A stretch of 64,000 nucleotides of DNA. It comes from CAYWNA01 sp964459305. GTDB lineage: Bacteria > Planctomycetota > Planctomycetia > Pirellulales > Pirellulaceae. A model generated the notes under the pieces. The model did not search any database. It was not told where the DNA came from and was given only the letters and a program-made list of their open reading frames with translations. Below, one piece after another: positions 28,320-38,358 of this stretch. Each line of letters opens with the position of its first letter. Positions within the stretch are counted from its first letter, which is position 1. The translations under genes and the position numbers were made by a program. The stretch covers positions 15,261 through 79,260 of the forward strand of contig CAYWNA010000026.1 in assembly GCA_964459305.1 (NCBI GenBank). Reading direction: 5' to 3'.

Positions 28320-29291
28320 ATGAAACCATTAGTCCTTGTCATCGTCGCTTTGGGCTGCGGCTTGGTAGCTGCCGTCGGTGTTTTTCAGCAAATGGACTCC
28401 AAGGCTGCGCCACAAGTGCAATCGATGAGCGTGCTCGTGGCTTCGAAAGAAATCAGCATCAACGAGGCGCTCAGCGAGGAGAACGTTGAAATTGTTGAAT
28501 GGCCGGGGGACCAGGTTCCGCAGGGGGTGATTTCGGACGTGCTGGAACTGGAGGGTATGTACGCCCGTGCCAGGCTTTACCCAGGCGAGCCGATCCTGAC
28601 GAACAAGGTGATGGACGACACGGCCGCCGGCAGTTCGGTGAGGATACCCGAGGGATATCGGGCCGTATCTGTCAAAGTCTCGCTTGATTCATCGGTTTCC
28701 AACTTGATCGAACCGGGCGATCGAGTCGACGTGATTGCTGTCCTGAAGGAAACCAGCAAAAACCCTGTGGGGATGGCGAAAACCATCTTGACGGGCGTTC
28801 GCGTTTTTGCCGTCAACAGCGATATTGTGCGATCTTTGGATTTCGAGAAATCCCCTGATGAAGCACGCGCCATCTCGCTTCTGCTTCGCCCCGAACAGGT
28901 CGAGAAACTGATGATGGCCACCGAAATGGGGACGATCAAGCTGGCCATGCGCAGTCCTGACGATGAGAAAGTCGACGACACCAGTGGCTGTACCATGGAC
29001 CGGGTCCTGGGACGTGGAGAAGCGGCCGACGACCTTTCCGGCACGGGTAGATTGAGCCTCGGAAGAGGAGGCGAAGGTGAACGCTACAATGACGACCATT
29101 GGGCGATGATTCTCGGTTCACCGGGAACCGCCAAAAGATTCACCTGGGCGACACCGGACGCCATGCCGGAGATGCAGGTTCTCCGCTCCTCGGGAGGCAA
29201 TTCGAACAGCGGAAGCGGCGAGGAGGAGGACGATGCCGACGACATCGATGAAGACATTGAGGTAAAGGACTACTCAAACGGTGTGGAGTAG
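28320..29291 (+). CDS. cpaB: Flp pilus assembly protein CpaB (RcpC)
   Basis: 323 residues. N-terminal membrane helix (LVIVALGCGLVAAVGVF), an SAF domain (about residues 40-100, VLVASKEISINEALSEENVE with AGE-type PGEPILTNKV), and a second conserved domain with SNLIEPGDRVDVIAVL. The C-terminal 100 residues are Gly/Ser/Asp rich and end acidic. CpaB sits in the periplasm near the secretin. ATG start 25 bases after tadE. Confidence 0.92.
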   Translation: MKPLVLVIVALGCGLVAAVGVFQQMDSKAAPQVQSMSVLVASKEISINEALSEENVEIVEWPGDQVPQGVISDVLELEGMYARARLYPGEPILTNKVMDDTAAGSSVRIPEGYRAVSVKVSLDSSVSNLIEPGDRVDVIAVLKETSKNPVGMAKTILTGVRVFAVNSDIVRSLDFEKSPDEARAISLLLRPEQVEKLMMATEMGTIKLAMRSPDDEKVDDTSGCTMDRVLGRGEAADDLSGTGRLSLGRGGEGERYNDDHWAMILGSPGTAKRFTWATPDAMPEMQVLRSSGGNSNSGSGEEEDDADDIDEDIEVKDYSNGVE

Positions 29292-29650
29292 GACAGCCGG
29301 CAGGAAACGGATGCCTGCGGGACGGATTGGCGATTCGTCCCACATCTCGATTTCGGCACACCCATCTTGGCCGCTTGCCAAGAATCTGGTTTCGACGGTT
29401 GCAGCGATTCTGACATCGGGCGCCCGGTCTGTTACTCGCAAGATAAGGATTGTGACGTACCAGGGCTGACAGACCGAGATTGTGCTGCGACATTCCGTGT
29501 GGAACACGACCGGAAACGATCGAACTAAGTACAGCGCGAGACCGCGAGGGCAGATTGTTGCGCGGCCGGCGCGACAGTCCTCGCAAGACCGTCGTCTTTG
29601 ACGCAAACCAGACAAGCCCTCCAGACGAACCACTGCAAGGATGTGCCTCG
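29292..29650. other. intergenic region between cpaB and cpaC
   Basis: About 360 bases without a supported gene. A GGGACG/CGTCCC inverted repeat at about 29318-29340 lies just after cpaB and could end the first part of the transcript. No open frame of protein-like composition was seen apart from upstream extensions of cpaC. Confidence 0.5.
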
Positions 29651-31285
29651 GTGTTCCCGAATAACCTACTTGCTCCTTCGAAGATGATGCGGACCCTGTG
29701 CCTGCTGGCCTGTGTTTTCTGGCTGGCCTCCGCAGCCCGCGCGCAAGAGCCGCCCGGCCGATCACCCACGTTCAAGATAAGCGGGCAGGCCCAGCGTCTG
29801 GAAATGACCGTCAACACGAGTCGGATCCTTACGCTGGAAAAGAACATCCCTAACATGTACGTGAACAACCCGGACATTGTCGAGGTGACCCCACTATCCG
29901 AAAACCAGATCCAGGTGTCGGCTCTTCAATCTGGTGTGACGCAGTTGAACGTGTGGGATACCGATCGCAAGATCTACACGGTGGACATCCTTGTGCTGCG
30001 CGATGCCACGGAGCTTACAGACCTGCTGACGACCTCGTTTCCCGAAGCCACGCTGCGCGTTCGTCCCCTGGCCGAAGGCGTGTACATCGTGGGATTTGTA
30101 CCGACTCCTGACATGGTCGACGAGATCATTGCGTTGGCCGAAGACTACTTTCCCAGCGTCATCAACGGAATCACGGTCGGCGGCGTCCACCAAGTGGCGC
30201 TGCACGTGAAAGTCATGGAGGCATCCAGGTCCAAACTACGGCAGCTTGGACTGGACTGGCAACTTACCGGCAGCAAGGTCAATTCCTTCCAAGGCGTCGG
30301 CGGACTGATCGCGCAGGCTTACGACGAAAATGGCAAAGAGTTGGTGCCGGGCATTGGTGGCGACACGTGGCGCTGGAAGGTCTTTCTGGACGGCAACTCG
30401 TTTATTGGCCATCTGCAGGCCCTCCGACAGCACAACCTCGTGAAACTGCTTGCCGAGCCGACGCTGGTGGCAGAGACGGGTCGTCCGGCCAGTTTCAACG
30501 TTGGCGGCAGCTTTCCGATCCTTGTACCGAGTGGGCTAGGTACGGTGGGTGTCGAGTGGCGTGAATATGGGACGCGAATCGACTTTGTGCCGATTGTTTT
30601 GGGGAATGGCGACATCCGATTGCAGGTCCGGCCGCGCGTCAGCGAGATTGACGACTCCCGGGGCGTCGACGCGAACGGCATCAGGGTACCCGCCTTGACC
30701 GAACGCTACGCCGACACCTCCGTCGTGATGCGTGCCGGGCAGACATTGGCCATGGCAGGCTTGATTCAAAATCGCGTCGAGTCCGTAAATCAGGGCATAC
30801 CTTACTTGGCGGATTTGCCGTGGCTGGGGCGGGCTTTCTCTCGGGTGGAAGAAAGAGTGAACGAAGTGGAGCTGTTGATCGTCGTGACGCCGGAGCTCGT
30901 CGGTGCACTGGAACCACATCAGGTCCCCCAATGCGGCCCCGGTGAACTCACCGTCTCGCCGAGCGACGCGGAACTCTTTGGGCCCGGCTACCTTGAGGTC
31001 CCCAATTGTTGCCTTGAAGGGGGCGCCGGGAACCGTCAGCCATGCGACCAGCAGATGCCGGTCGTTCGTGGAGTTCCCAGTCAACCCGCACTTCCCCACA
31101 CCGCAATCCCGACCGGCCGGGAACCGATGCTTGTACCATCGCCTGATTCCCAGGGCTCCATCCCCTCGTTGCGGGGGACGATGGTGCAAAGGGCGAATTC
31201 GAGGCAGACTGCAATGCCAGTTGGCCGGAGCCGATCGACTGAACGTTGGTTCTTTGGGCCTATGGGCTACGATCCTCTTGATTGA
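29651..31285 (+). CDS. cpaC: Tad pilus secretin CpaC/RcpA
   Basis: 544 residues from GTG 29651, which has AAGGA upstream; ATG at 29684 starting a clean signal peptide (MMRTLCLLACVFWLASAARA) is equally likely. An N-terminal pilus/BON-like domain (NIPNMYVNNPDIVEV) is followed by the type II/III secretin core (KLLAEPTLVAETGRPASFNV, RPRVSEID) and the conserved end AGLIQNRVESVNQGIPYLAD. It forms the outer-membrane pore for the pilus. The 110 residues after the secretin core are Pro/Gly rich and variable. Confidence 0.93.
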   Translation: MFPNNLLAPSKMMRTLCLLACVFWLASAARAQEPPGRSPTFKISGQAQRLEMTVNTSRILTLEKNIPNMYVNNPDIVEVTPLSENQIQVSALQSGVTQLNVWDTDRKIYTVDILVLRDATELTDLLTTSFPEATLRVRPLAEGVYIVGFVPTPDMVDEIIALAEDYFPSVINGITVGGVHQVALHVKVMEASRSKLRQLGLDWQLTGSKVNSFQGVGGLIAQAYDENGKELVPGIGGDTWRWKVFLDGNSFIGHLQALRQHNLVKLLAEPTLVAETGRPASFNVGGSFPILVPSGLGTVGVEWREYGTRIDFVPIVLGNGDIRLQVRPRVSEIDDSRGVDANGIRVPALTERYADTSVVMRAGQTLAMAGLIQNRVESVNQGIPYLADLPWLGRAFSRVEERVNEVELLIVVTPELVGALEPHQVPQCGPGELTVSPSDAELFGPGYLEVPNCCLEGGAGNRQPCDQQMPVVRGVPSQPALPHTAIPTGREPMLVPSPDSQGSIPSLRGTMVQRANSRQTAMPVGRSRSTERWFFGPMGYDPLD

Positions 31286-31467
31286 TGCAATCGGAATACG
31301 CGGATCGATTGTAGGGAGACGACGTTCCACACGGACGCTTCTTCTTTCCTCTGTTGCAAAAGGCGGCTTTTTTCCGATCCTTCCACGATATGCCAACCTA
31401 GGTTTTTGGTGGACATTCTATGAAGTCTTTTGACGGCTGAAGATCGAAACGTTGACGCGGTGTCGAG

Positions 31468-32688
31468 ATGAACTACGTGGCCAGATTGGCGATCGTTGAT
31501 CCTAATGATGCAACGCGGGAGGAATTGAAAAAAGCTCTCTCCGGCATGGATGTCATTTGGTTGGAAGCGGAATGCGTAGAATACCATTCGTCCGCTTCCA
31601 AACTGGAAGAGAGCCGTCCCGACGCCGTCTTGGTCTGCCTCGACAGTGATACCAACAAAGCCATCGACTTGATCGGTCAACTGCGGACGCGGATGCCGGA
31701 GTGCAACGTGTGCGCCGTCAGCGCCTCCAGCGACGGGCAGTTGATCCTTCGGGCCATGCGATCCGGCGCCAAGGAATTCCTTACGCTGCCGGTGAACGTC
31801 GAGGACGTGGCCAACGTCGTCAGTTCGATGGTCAACCTGGACAACCGCGAGGAGGGATCGCGGGGGTGCACAACGATCGCGGTAGCCGGTGCCACGGGCG
31901 GCACCGGCTCTACCAGTCTGGCCGTGAACGTGGCATCCATCCTTGCGGCCGATCCGCAGAAATCTGTAGTATTCGTCGATTTGGACCTGGCACTCGGCGA
32001 CGCGGACGTGTTCCTGGATGCAGTGCACGACTACTCGCTGTCGGACGTCGCGGAGAACGTCGAACGGCTGGACTTCGACCTGCTGCGCCGGTCGCTCGCA
32101 AAACTCAAGTCCGGCCTTTTCCTTCTGCCCCGTCCGGTGGAGTTGGAGGAGGCGATGGTTGTCACGGAAGAGGGCATACGGCGCGTCCTTGGCTTGTTGA
32201 AAGCGTCGTTTTCTCACGTCGTACTGGACCTCTCCAAGGGCTATAGTTCGCTCGACGTGGCGGCGCTCGAGTGCTCGGACATCGTGTTGCTGGTGACCCA
32301 GTTGGACCTGCCGAACCTCCGCAACGTTGTGCGGCTGCTGAAATCGTTCGAAGCCTTCGAAGGAATGCGCGAGAAAGTCAAGATCGTGGTCAATCGTGCT
32401 GGCCAGGGCAACGAGCCAATTCGGCTGAAGAAGGCGCAAGAGACGATTGGGCAGGAGGTTTTCTGGCAAGTCCCCAACGACTATCGGCTGATGGTCGAAG
32501 TGCGAAACAACGGCATGCCGCTGATTGAACAGGCACCGCGGGCCGGAGTCACTCGAAGTATCGTCGGGATGGCGACCGCCCTTTTCGGATCGGAAGAATC
32601 CGGCGGCGCCAATGGTCAACAACGCGGCGCCGCGGCACCCTCGTTTGGCAAATGGTTGCCGTTCTTGTCATCCGCTTCGGCAAAGTAG
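31468..32688 (+). CDS. cpaE: Tad pilus localisation ATPase CpaE/TadZ
   Basis: 406 residues. An N-terminal receiver-like domain (residues 5-120, RLAIVDPNDATREELKKAL) precedes a MinD/ParA-type ATPase domain. The P-loop reads GATGGTGSTSLAVN: it lacks the usual signature Lys and the GKT, as in many TadZ proteins, so ATP hydrolysis may be weak or absent. The switch region VVFVDLDLALGDADVFLD is present. TadZ proteins place the pilus machine at a cell pole. ATG start. Confidence 0.9.
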   Translation: MNYVARLAIVDPNDATREELKKALSGMDVIWLEAECVEYHSSASKLEESRPDAVLVCLDSDTNKAIDLIGQLRTRMPECNVCAVSASSDGQLILRAMRSGAKEFLTLPVNVEDVANVVSSMVNLDNREEGSRGCTTIAVAGATGGTGSTSLAVNVASILAADPQKSVVFVDLDLALGDADVFLDAVHDYSLSDVAENVERLDFDLLRRSLAKLKSGLFLLPRPVELEEAMVVTEEGIRRVLGLLKASFSHVVLDLSKGYSSLDVAALECSDIVLLVTQLDLPNLRNVVRLLKSFEAFEGMREKVKIVVNRAGQGNEPIRLKKAQETIGQEVFWQVPNDYRLMVEVRNNGMPLIEQAPRAGVTRSIVGMATALFGSEESGGANGQQRGAAAPSFGKWLPFLSSASAK

Positions 32689-32968
32689 CGGTTGCCGTGG
32701 CCAAGGGCCCCGTTCGTACTGCACGCTGCCGGCGCGTTTCTTGGGCGGGATCACGCACACTGGCAGCGTACGGTACGACTAATCCGTGCCATACGAGCCT
32801 CACAGCACCTTCCAAGGCACGACATTCTCTCTTGGCGCCCGTCTCCTCTCCGCAGTGCCCCGTCAGAATCGCATCGACAACGGCTGGCGCGCCGATTGTA
32901 AGCTATGTTTTCATACGAAACTGTAGGCCCGTGCACCGACGCATATCCTCGAGGTAAGAAAAACCGAC

Positions 32969-34291
32969 ATGAACCGAACGGCCCCTCCAACTCGCACTTC
33001 CGCCACCACAGCCGCAAACGAGTTCGAGAACCTCAAGGAGCGGATTCACAACAAGCTGGTGGACAAGCTGGATGTCAGTCGCATTGGCAGCATCGAAGGC
33101 AGCGCGTTGCGTCGCGAGATCCGCATCGTCGTCGAGCATCTGTGCGACGTCGAAGACACGTTGTTGAACCGCAAAGAACGCGAGCGGCTGATCGAGGAAG
33201 TGCTCGACCAGGCACTCGGCTTGGGGCCGTTGGAACTCCTGCTGAAAGACCCCTCAATCAGCGATATCCTGATCAACGGCCCCAAGAGTATCTACGTCGA
33301 ACGTGGTGGCCAGATGACGAAGACGGACGTCGAGTTTCGCGACACGTCTCAGCTTCTGCAGATCATCGATCGCATCGTCTCCAAAGTAGGCCGGCGTGTG
33401 GATGAAACGACCCCAATGGTCGACGCCCGATTGTCGGACGGTTCACGTTTCAATGCGATTATTCCGCCCTTGGCCTTGGACGGTGCGGCCGTTTCCATCC
33501 GCCGTTTTGGCGCGAATCCCCTGCGACTAGAAGAACTGCTGAACTACAAGGCGTTCACCCCAGAAATGATCATGTTGCTCGAAGGCGCGATGAAATCGCG
33601 CATGAATATGATCATCTCCGGCGGAACCGGTTCCGGAAAAACCACTTTGTTGAATACGCTCTCCAGTTTCATCCCGAACGCGGATCGTATCATCACCATC
33701 GAAGACGCCGCCGAACTCCAGTTGCAGCAGGACCATGTGGTACGTCTGGAAACGCGGCCCGCCAACATCGAGGGCAAAGGGGAAATCAAGGCCACGGACT
33801 TGGTCTGCAACGCCCTGCGAATGCGTCCGGAACGTATTATCATCGGCGAGTGTCGTGGACCGGAAACGCTGGACATGTTGCAGGCTATGAATACGGGGCA
33901 CGAAGGCTCGATGACAACGATTCATGCCAACACGCCACGGGATGCAATCGCTCGTATCGAGACAATGATCATGATGGCGGGGTTCGAACTTCCGCTGAAA
34001 GCCATGCGTCAGCAAATTGCGAGTGCCGTGGACATGGTCGTGCAAACGAGCCGCCTGCAAGGCGGTCCGCGTCGCGTCACGCACATTACGGAGATCGTGG
34101 GCATGGAGGGGGAAACCGTGGTCATGCAGGACATTTTCACGTATGTCCAGGATGGCTTGGACGAGAACGGTTGCGCCATGGGGCATTTCGAGGCCACCGG
34201 AGTGCGGCCCATGGTTATGGAACGACTCGAGGCAAAGGGTATTCGGCTTCCCGCGAACATATTCCGAAAACGGGTCATGATGAAGGCCTGA
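32969..34291 (+). CDS. cpaF: Tad pilus motor ATPase CpaF/TadA
   Basis: 440 residues. Walker A ISGGTGSGKTTLLN at about residues 217-230, Asp box (ITIEDAAELQL), Walker B region (RPERIIIGECRG) and His box (TGHEGSMTTIHAN) all match the type II/IV secretion ATPase family, CpaF branch. It forms a hexamer that drives pilus extension and retraction. TadB starts 5 bases after its stop. Confidence 0.97.
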   Translation: MNRTAPPTRTSATTAANEFENLKERIHNKLVDKLDVSRIGSIEGSALRREIRIVVEHLCDVEDTLLNRKERERLIEEVLDQALGLGPLELLLKDPSISDILINGPKSIYVERGGQMTKTDVEFRDTSQLLQIIDRIVSKVGRRVDETTPMVDARLSDGSRFNAIIPPLALDGAAVSIRRFGANPLRLEELLNYKAFTPEMIMLLEGAMKSRMNMIISGGTGSGKTTLLNTLSSFIPNADRIITIEDAAELQLQQDHVVRLETRPANIEGKGEIKATDLVCNALRMRPERIIIGECRGPETLDMLQAMNTGHEGSMTTIHANTPRDAIARIETMIMMAGFELPLKAMRQQIASAVDMVVQTSRLQGGPRRVTHITEIVGMEGETVVMQDIFTYVQDGLDENGCAMGHFEATGVRPMVMERLEAKGIRLPANIFRKRVMMKA

Positions 34292-34296
34292 CCAAT

Positions 34297-35271
34297 ATGT
34301 CATACATCATATTCATTGCTATCGCCGTTGGAGTCGCCGCGTTTGTCGGTGGCGTGGCGACGTTCATACTCGGTCGCCGCGGTACCGCCGCAGAAGAGCG
34401 ACTCGGCGCGATCACGCAAGGTGTGGGGGCCGCCGGCGCCGGCGCCGGTGACACGCCGATGAATCTACTGGTCGCCTCGTTCGACGAGGACGAGGATCGG
34501 GCGATTTCGCTGGAGCAGTTTGTCTCCAAGTTCTTCAACCTGCGGGCACTCGTCCAGCAGGCCGGTGTCGGTGTAAAACCATCCAGCGTTGTGCTGATGA
34601 CGATCGTAATGACCGCGGCCGGCGGGGCGGCAGGCATGTTTATGCCGCTATCGATAGTCGCCGCGCCGCTGTTTGCCGCGGTCTTCGGCGCGGGACCGTT
34701 CGCGTGGATCATCTTCAAGCGAAAATTCCGCATGGGGAAATTCGAAAAACAACTACCCGAAGCCTTGGAACTGCTCGCCCGATCACTTCGAGCCGGGCAC
34801 AGCTTAGCGGACGGAATCAACTTGATCGGGGACGAGATGGGCGAACCAATCGGCCCAGAGTTCATGCGAGCCGCTGAACAGCAAAACCTAGGCATGGCGC
34901 TGGAAGACGCACTGGAAGAGATGACTGAGCGCGTGCCCAATTTGGATCTTCGGTTCTTTGTCACGGCCATCGTTCTGCAGCGCCAAACGGGCGGCGATGC
35001 CGCGGAAATCCTAGACAAGATAGGTCACTTGGTCCGCGAGCGGTTTCAGCTTCGAGGACAAGTCAAAGCTCTGACAGGCGAAGGCCGGCTATCCGGCGTC
35101 GTGCTTCTGGCCCTGCCGCCGGGACTGGGACTCTACATGTATCTTCGCAACCCGAGCTATCTGGATCTCCTCTTCACGGACCCCTTTGGGCAGAAGTTGC
35201 TCATTGGAGCCATCGTCGCCCAATTACTGGGTGCAATCACCATCAAGAAACTCGTGGATATCAACGTATAG
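34297..35271 (+). CDS. tadB: Tad pilus inner-membrane platform protein TadB
   Basis: 324 residues from ATG 34297. N-terminal helix (SYIIFIAIAVGVAAFVGGVA), two central helices, then the T2SSF domain (about residues 160-290: LPEALELLARSLRAGHSLAD and LQRQTGGDAAEILDKIGHLV) and C-terminal helices. It interacts with CpaF and TadC to form the assembly platform. Frame reading further upstream is only overlap with cpaF in another frame. Confidence 0.95.
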   Translation: MSYIIFIAIAVGVAAFVGGVATFILGRRGTAAEERLGAITQGVGAAGAGAGDTPMNLLVASFDEDEDRAISLEQFVSKFFNLRALVQQAGVGVKPSSVVLMTIVMTAAGGAAGMFMPLSIVAAPLFAAVFGAGPFAWIIFKRKFRMGKFEKQLPEALELLARSLRAGHSLADGINLIGDEMGEPIGPEFMRAAEQQNLGMALEDALEEMTERVPNLDLRFFVTAIVLQRQTGGDAAEILDKIGHLVRERFQLRGQVKALTGEGRLSGVVLLALPPGLGLYMYLRNPSYLDLLFTDPFGQKLLIGAIVAQLLGAITIKKLVDINV

Positions 35272-35283
35272 CCGACAGTAGCC

Positions 35284-36255
35284 ATGATCCCAACGACGTT
35301 CGACTTCTCGACAGTAGTCCCATTTGCGGTGTTCGGCGCTATCGCCGTCGTGACCTGGCTGGTCGTCGATCTAGTCTGGGGCAAGAAGCGACTGGCGGAA
35401 GAGCGGCTGGATCGGCTTCAGGCGTCCGGTCGCGGCGCCGACTTCGAGGAAACGCGCGTCGACAAAATGTCCGCAGCTGTAACCGATTTACTGGACAAAG
35501 CGGCTCCACGGTTGGCAAAACCGCTGCAGCCAAAGGATGCTGCCGAGGCCGGCAAACTGAAGACGCGTCTGTCCCACGGCGGTTTTCGATCTGAGAATGC
35601 CACGACAGTACTTCTGGGGCTGAAAGTCCTTTGTGTAGCCATCGGGATCTTGATCGTTGGCGGAGCGATGTTCTTCTCCCTCGGACTCAATCAGACAACA
35701 CTCCTGCGCACCGCGATCGTTGGCGGTATTGGGTTCTTCCTGCCCGACTTCATCCTTTTCATGATCACCAGGAATCGTCAGCAACAAATCTTCTTGGCGT
35801 TGCCGGACGCGCTGGATTTGATGGTCGTCTGCGTGGAGGCCGGACTGGGGCTGGACCAGGCCATGGCAAAAGTAGCCGACGAATTGAAGAAATGCTATCC
35901 CCTGATCTCCAGGGAATTCCGCGTCGCCAATATGCAACTACAGATGGGGTTGCCACGCACGCAAGCCTTGCGCGACCTAGGCGAACGCAACGGCGAGGAC
36001 GACCTCAAGGCGCTGACCTCGGCCTTGATCCAAGCCGGCAAGTTCGGCAGCGGCGTTGGCCGGGCGCTCCGCGTGCAAAGCGATGCCATGCGAACCCGCC
36101 GCCGCCAGCTTGCGGAAGAAAAGGCCTCGAAGTGCGCGGTGAAACTCGTCTTTCCACTGGTCCTTTTCATCTTCCCAGGCGTTTTCGTCGCTTTGGTCGG
36201 ACCGGCAGCTGTCCAGATTGTCAACAATCTGCTGCCCTCCATGGGAGGGAAATAA
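35284..36255 (+). CDS. tadC: Tad pilus inner-membrane platform protein TadC
   Basis: 323 residues with the same T2SSF-type layout as TadB: helices at residues 10-30, 110-165 and the C-terminus, and the conserved LPDALDLMVVCVEAGLGLDQ and LIQAGKFGSGVGRALRVQSD segments. Pairs with TadB. ATG start 12 bases after tadB, so they are co-transcribed. Confidence 0.95.
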   Translation: MIPTTFDFSTVVPFAVFGAIAVVTWLVVDLVWGKKRLAEERLDRLQASGRGADFEETRVDKMSAAVTDLLDKAAPRLAKPLQPKDAAEAGKLKTRLSHGGFRSENATTVLLGLKVLCVAIGILIVGGAMFFSLGLNQTTLLRTAIVGGIGFFLPDFILFMITRNRQQQIFLALPDALDLMVVCVEAGLGLDQAMAKVADELKKCYPLISREFRVANMQLQMGLPRTQALRDLGERNGEDDLKALTSALIQAGKFGSGVGRALRVQSDAMRTRRRQLAEEKASKCAVKLVFPLVLFIFPGVFVALVGPAAVQIVNNLLPSMGGK

Positions 36256-36294
36256 GCCACGGCGCCGAGATAGACCGCTCCTGGTCCTGTATGA

Positions 36295-36334
36295 CTCGTT
36301 TAAACGAGCAAATGTGCCGTTCCTGACCGATAGC
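36295..36334. repeat. CTCGTTTAAACGAG palindrome and shared motif
   Basis: A perfect 14-bp palindrome (36295-36308) overlaps TTAAACGAGCAAATGTG (36300-36316) followed at +22 by CCTGACCGA. The same motif with the same spacing occurs at 40530-40560, so this is a dispersed intergenic element rather than chance. Confidence 0.65.
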
Positions 36335-36530
36335 GACAAGAGTGACCCGTGGTGTCGAAGCCTTCTGGATCAGTTGTGTGGCGCTGTCCAACCAAGCCGC
36401 ACGGTGCATACGATCCCGATGATCGTGATAAACGGCATATATCCGATTCGGATTCCCGGGCCGCAGGTGAACGGCGCGACTAGCCGATGAATGAAGAGGC
36501 TGTCCCTCGCTCAGAGTATGGAGTCCTCCC

Positions 36531-37151
36531 GTGCGAATTGTCCCCTGTTTCCTCTACGCGATACTGATTGTCGCAGGCGCCCTGAGTCAGGCAGAAGCGC
36601 AACAGCCGTGGCATGTTCAAGAGCCATGCGCCGATGAAGAGCCCCGCAATGGGCTGGTCGACCGTTGGATCTCGTACTGGCAAGGTGTGGAACTGCAGCG
36701 GCGCCGCGTCAACGCATGGCCGGATCCGTGGCTCATCCCGGATCGGCAACTGGTGCGGACCCCTTTCAAGATGATGGCAGACAATGGGTGGAAGTTGCAG
36801 ACCACATTGAGGGAAGATCTTTTTAGTGCCGAGGAAAACGAGCTGACGTATGCAGGCCATTTGAAGCTACGTTGGATACTCACGCAAATCCCGCCTCACA
36901 GGCGGCGGATTTACGTGGTGGAAGGGCGGACAAGAGAAGATACAGGGACGCGAGTTGCGTCGGTATATAAGCACCTGGCCGATATCGCGCCCAGCGGTAT
37001 TCCCTGCCCGGTGTTAGTGACACAAATCTCTCCGCGCGGCGGCGACGGCGAGTACTTGAACAATATTGATCAATCGTACAAATCCGCCATGCCCGCGCCA
37101 CATTTGTCGGCAGGAGACGCGACGAGCGGCGGGGAGGAAACGAGTGATTAG
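36531..37151 (+). CDS. secreted protein of unknown function in Tad locus
   Basis: 206 residues from GTG 36531. Residues 1-24 form a Sec signal (MRIVPCFLYAILIVAGALSQ), then a soluble domain with a possible alpha/beta layout (RRIYVVEGRTREDTGTRVAS). No family recognised. Some similarity of style to OmpA-like periplasmic domains exists but the peptidoglycan-binding motif is not seen. Position between tadC and the TPR gene suggests a role in pilus assembly or anchoring. Confidence 0.7.
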   Translation: MRIVPCFLYAILIVAGALSQAEAQQPWHVQEPCADEEPRNGLVDRWISYWQGVELQRRRVNAWPDPWLIPDRQLVRTPFKMMADNGWKLQTTLREDLFSAEENELTYAGHLKLRWILTQIPPHRRRIYVVEGRTREDTGTRVASVYKHLADIAPSGIPCPVLVTQISPRGGDGEYLNNIDQSYKSAMPAPHLSAGDATSGGEETSD

Positions 37152-37204
37152 GGCGGAGGCCCGTAGTTTGTCACACCCCAGCGCCGAGTTCACGGAGGTG
37201 CTTG

Positions 37205-38296
37205 ATGCTTGATCGAAGCCGATGGGCGTTACTTGCGTTCAGCACGGGTGTCACCGTGCTCTTCGGCTGTATCAGCACCGCGTCGTCCCAACAATGGGGC
37301 GGTCAACAGCCGTCGCCCCACCGCGGCTCGTCGGATGGACCGAGCGGTACGTTTAGCATGACTCGCGTCGAAAGCTCCCCAAACGGGTCGAGCCAAGACA
37401 GCGGTCACTCGCTGAGCGATTACTCGTCGCAACGCAAGCCACCGTCCAAGCTGTCGTCGATTCGCCAGTCGGTTTCGGGTACTTTTAAGTCCGTCGGAAA
37501 CAAGATGTCCGGCGCCCTGGCATTCAAACCCAGGGTTACACGGGCAGACGATCCCGTCAGGCTTTCCAGCATGCCAGATTCGTTGAGTCCCACGCTCTAC
37601 GTGCGGGCCGCGGCCTTTGCCGAGTCCCAGGGCAATCTCGCCGCGGCACAGAGTCAGTACGAAAAAGCGCTCGAATTGGACCCTGGCAACGCCGGCGCCC
37701 TGGTCGCGTTCGCTCGCTTCCGCGATCGATTGGGCGACTCCGATCAGGCGATCCAGATGTATCGGCAAGCGCGAGCACACACGCCGGACAACGCGGTCAT
37801 CTGGAATGATCTTGCACTGTGCCATTCCCGCCGAGGCGAAATCGAGCCAGCGCTGGCGGCCCTGCAACAGGCAGTTGCACTGCAGCCCCTGAGCCAGCGC
37901 TACCGCAACAACCTAGCAGCAGCCCTGGTCCAAGCCAATCGGCCGGAAGATGCCGTTCGCGAATTGAGGAGCGTATACTCCGAAGCGATCGCACGCCACA
38001 ACGTCGGCTACTTCCTATGTCGACTTCAACAGTATGAACTGGCGGTCGAGTACTTGTCACACGCGTACCAATTGGACCCAACGTTGGAAGCTCCGCAAGC
38101 ACTACTCGCCCGGTTGGGACCACCGCAGCCTGCGAGACAGACCACCGCACGGACGGTTGCCGATTCTGCAATGACTTCTCGTTTCGGGAACGCTGTCCAG
38201 CCCCGTTATCCCAACCGCCGGACGGACGACATACGTAGACTGCCGCCCATCCAGTCTCGGGCGAACGCCGAGTTGCGTAGAATCCCCGCTCCTTGA
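37205..38296 (+). CDS. TPR protein, TadD-like
   Basis: 363 residues from ATG 37205 with GGAGG just upstream. Signal-like N-terminus, a Ser/Gly-rich stretch of about 100 residues, then four or so tetratricopeptide repeats from about residue 125 (ALELDPGNAGALVAFARFRD, MYRQARAHTPDNAVIWNDLA, ALQQAVALQPLSQRYRNNLA). TadD-like TPR lipoproteins help the secretin assemble; no lipobox Cys of standard form was seen. It ends the Tad locus. Confidence 0.82.
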   Translation: MLDRSRWALLAFSTGVTVLFGCISTASSQQWGGQQPSPHRGSSDGPSGTFSMTRVESSPNGSSQDSGHSLSDYSSQRKPPSKLSSIRQSVSGTFKSVGNKMSGALAFKPRVTRADDPVRLSSMPDSLSPTLYVRAAAFAESQGNLAAAQSQYEKALELDPGNAGALVAFARFRDRLGDSDQAIQMYRQARAHTPDNAVIWNDLALCHSRRGEIEPALAALQQAVALQPLSQRYRNNLAAALVQANRPEDAVRELRSVYSEAIARHNVGYFLCRLQQYELAVEYLSHAYQLDPTLEAPQALLARLGPPQPARQTTARTVADSAMTSRFGNAVQPRYPNRRTDDIRRLPPIQSRANAELRRIPAP

Positions 38297-38358
38297 GTCG
38301 GCCTTCGCCATCGGCCAAGAGTAGGGCGGGTCGCCAATCCGCGCGAGACACGAGCACT

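Noticed and set aside
33850..34296. Long upstream part of the tadB frame
   Set aside because: It lies inside cpaF in another frame, and TadB begins naturally at ATG 34297 with its first membrane helix.
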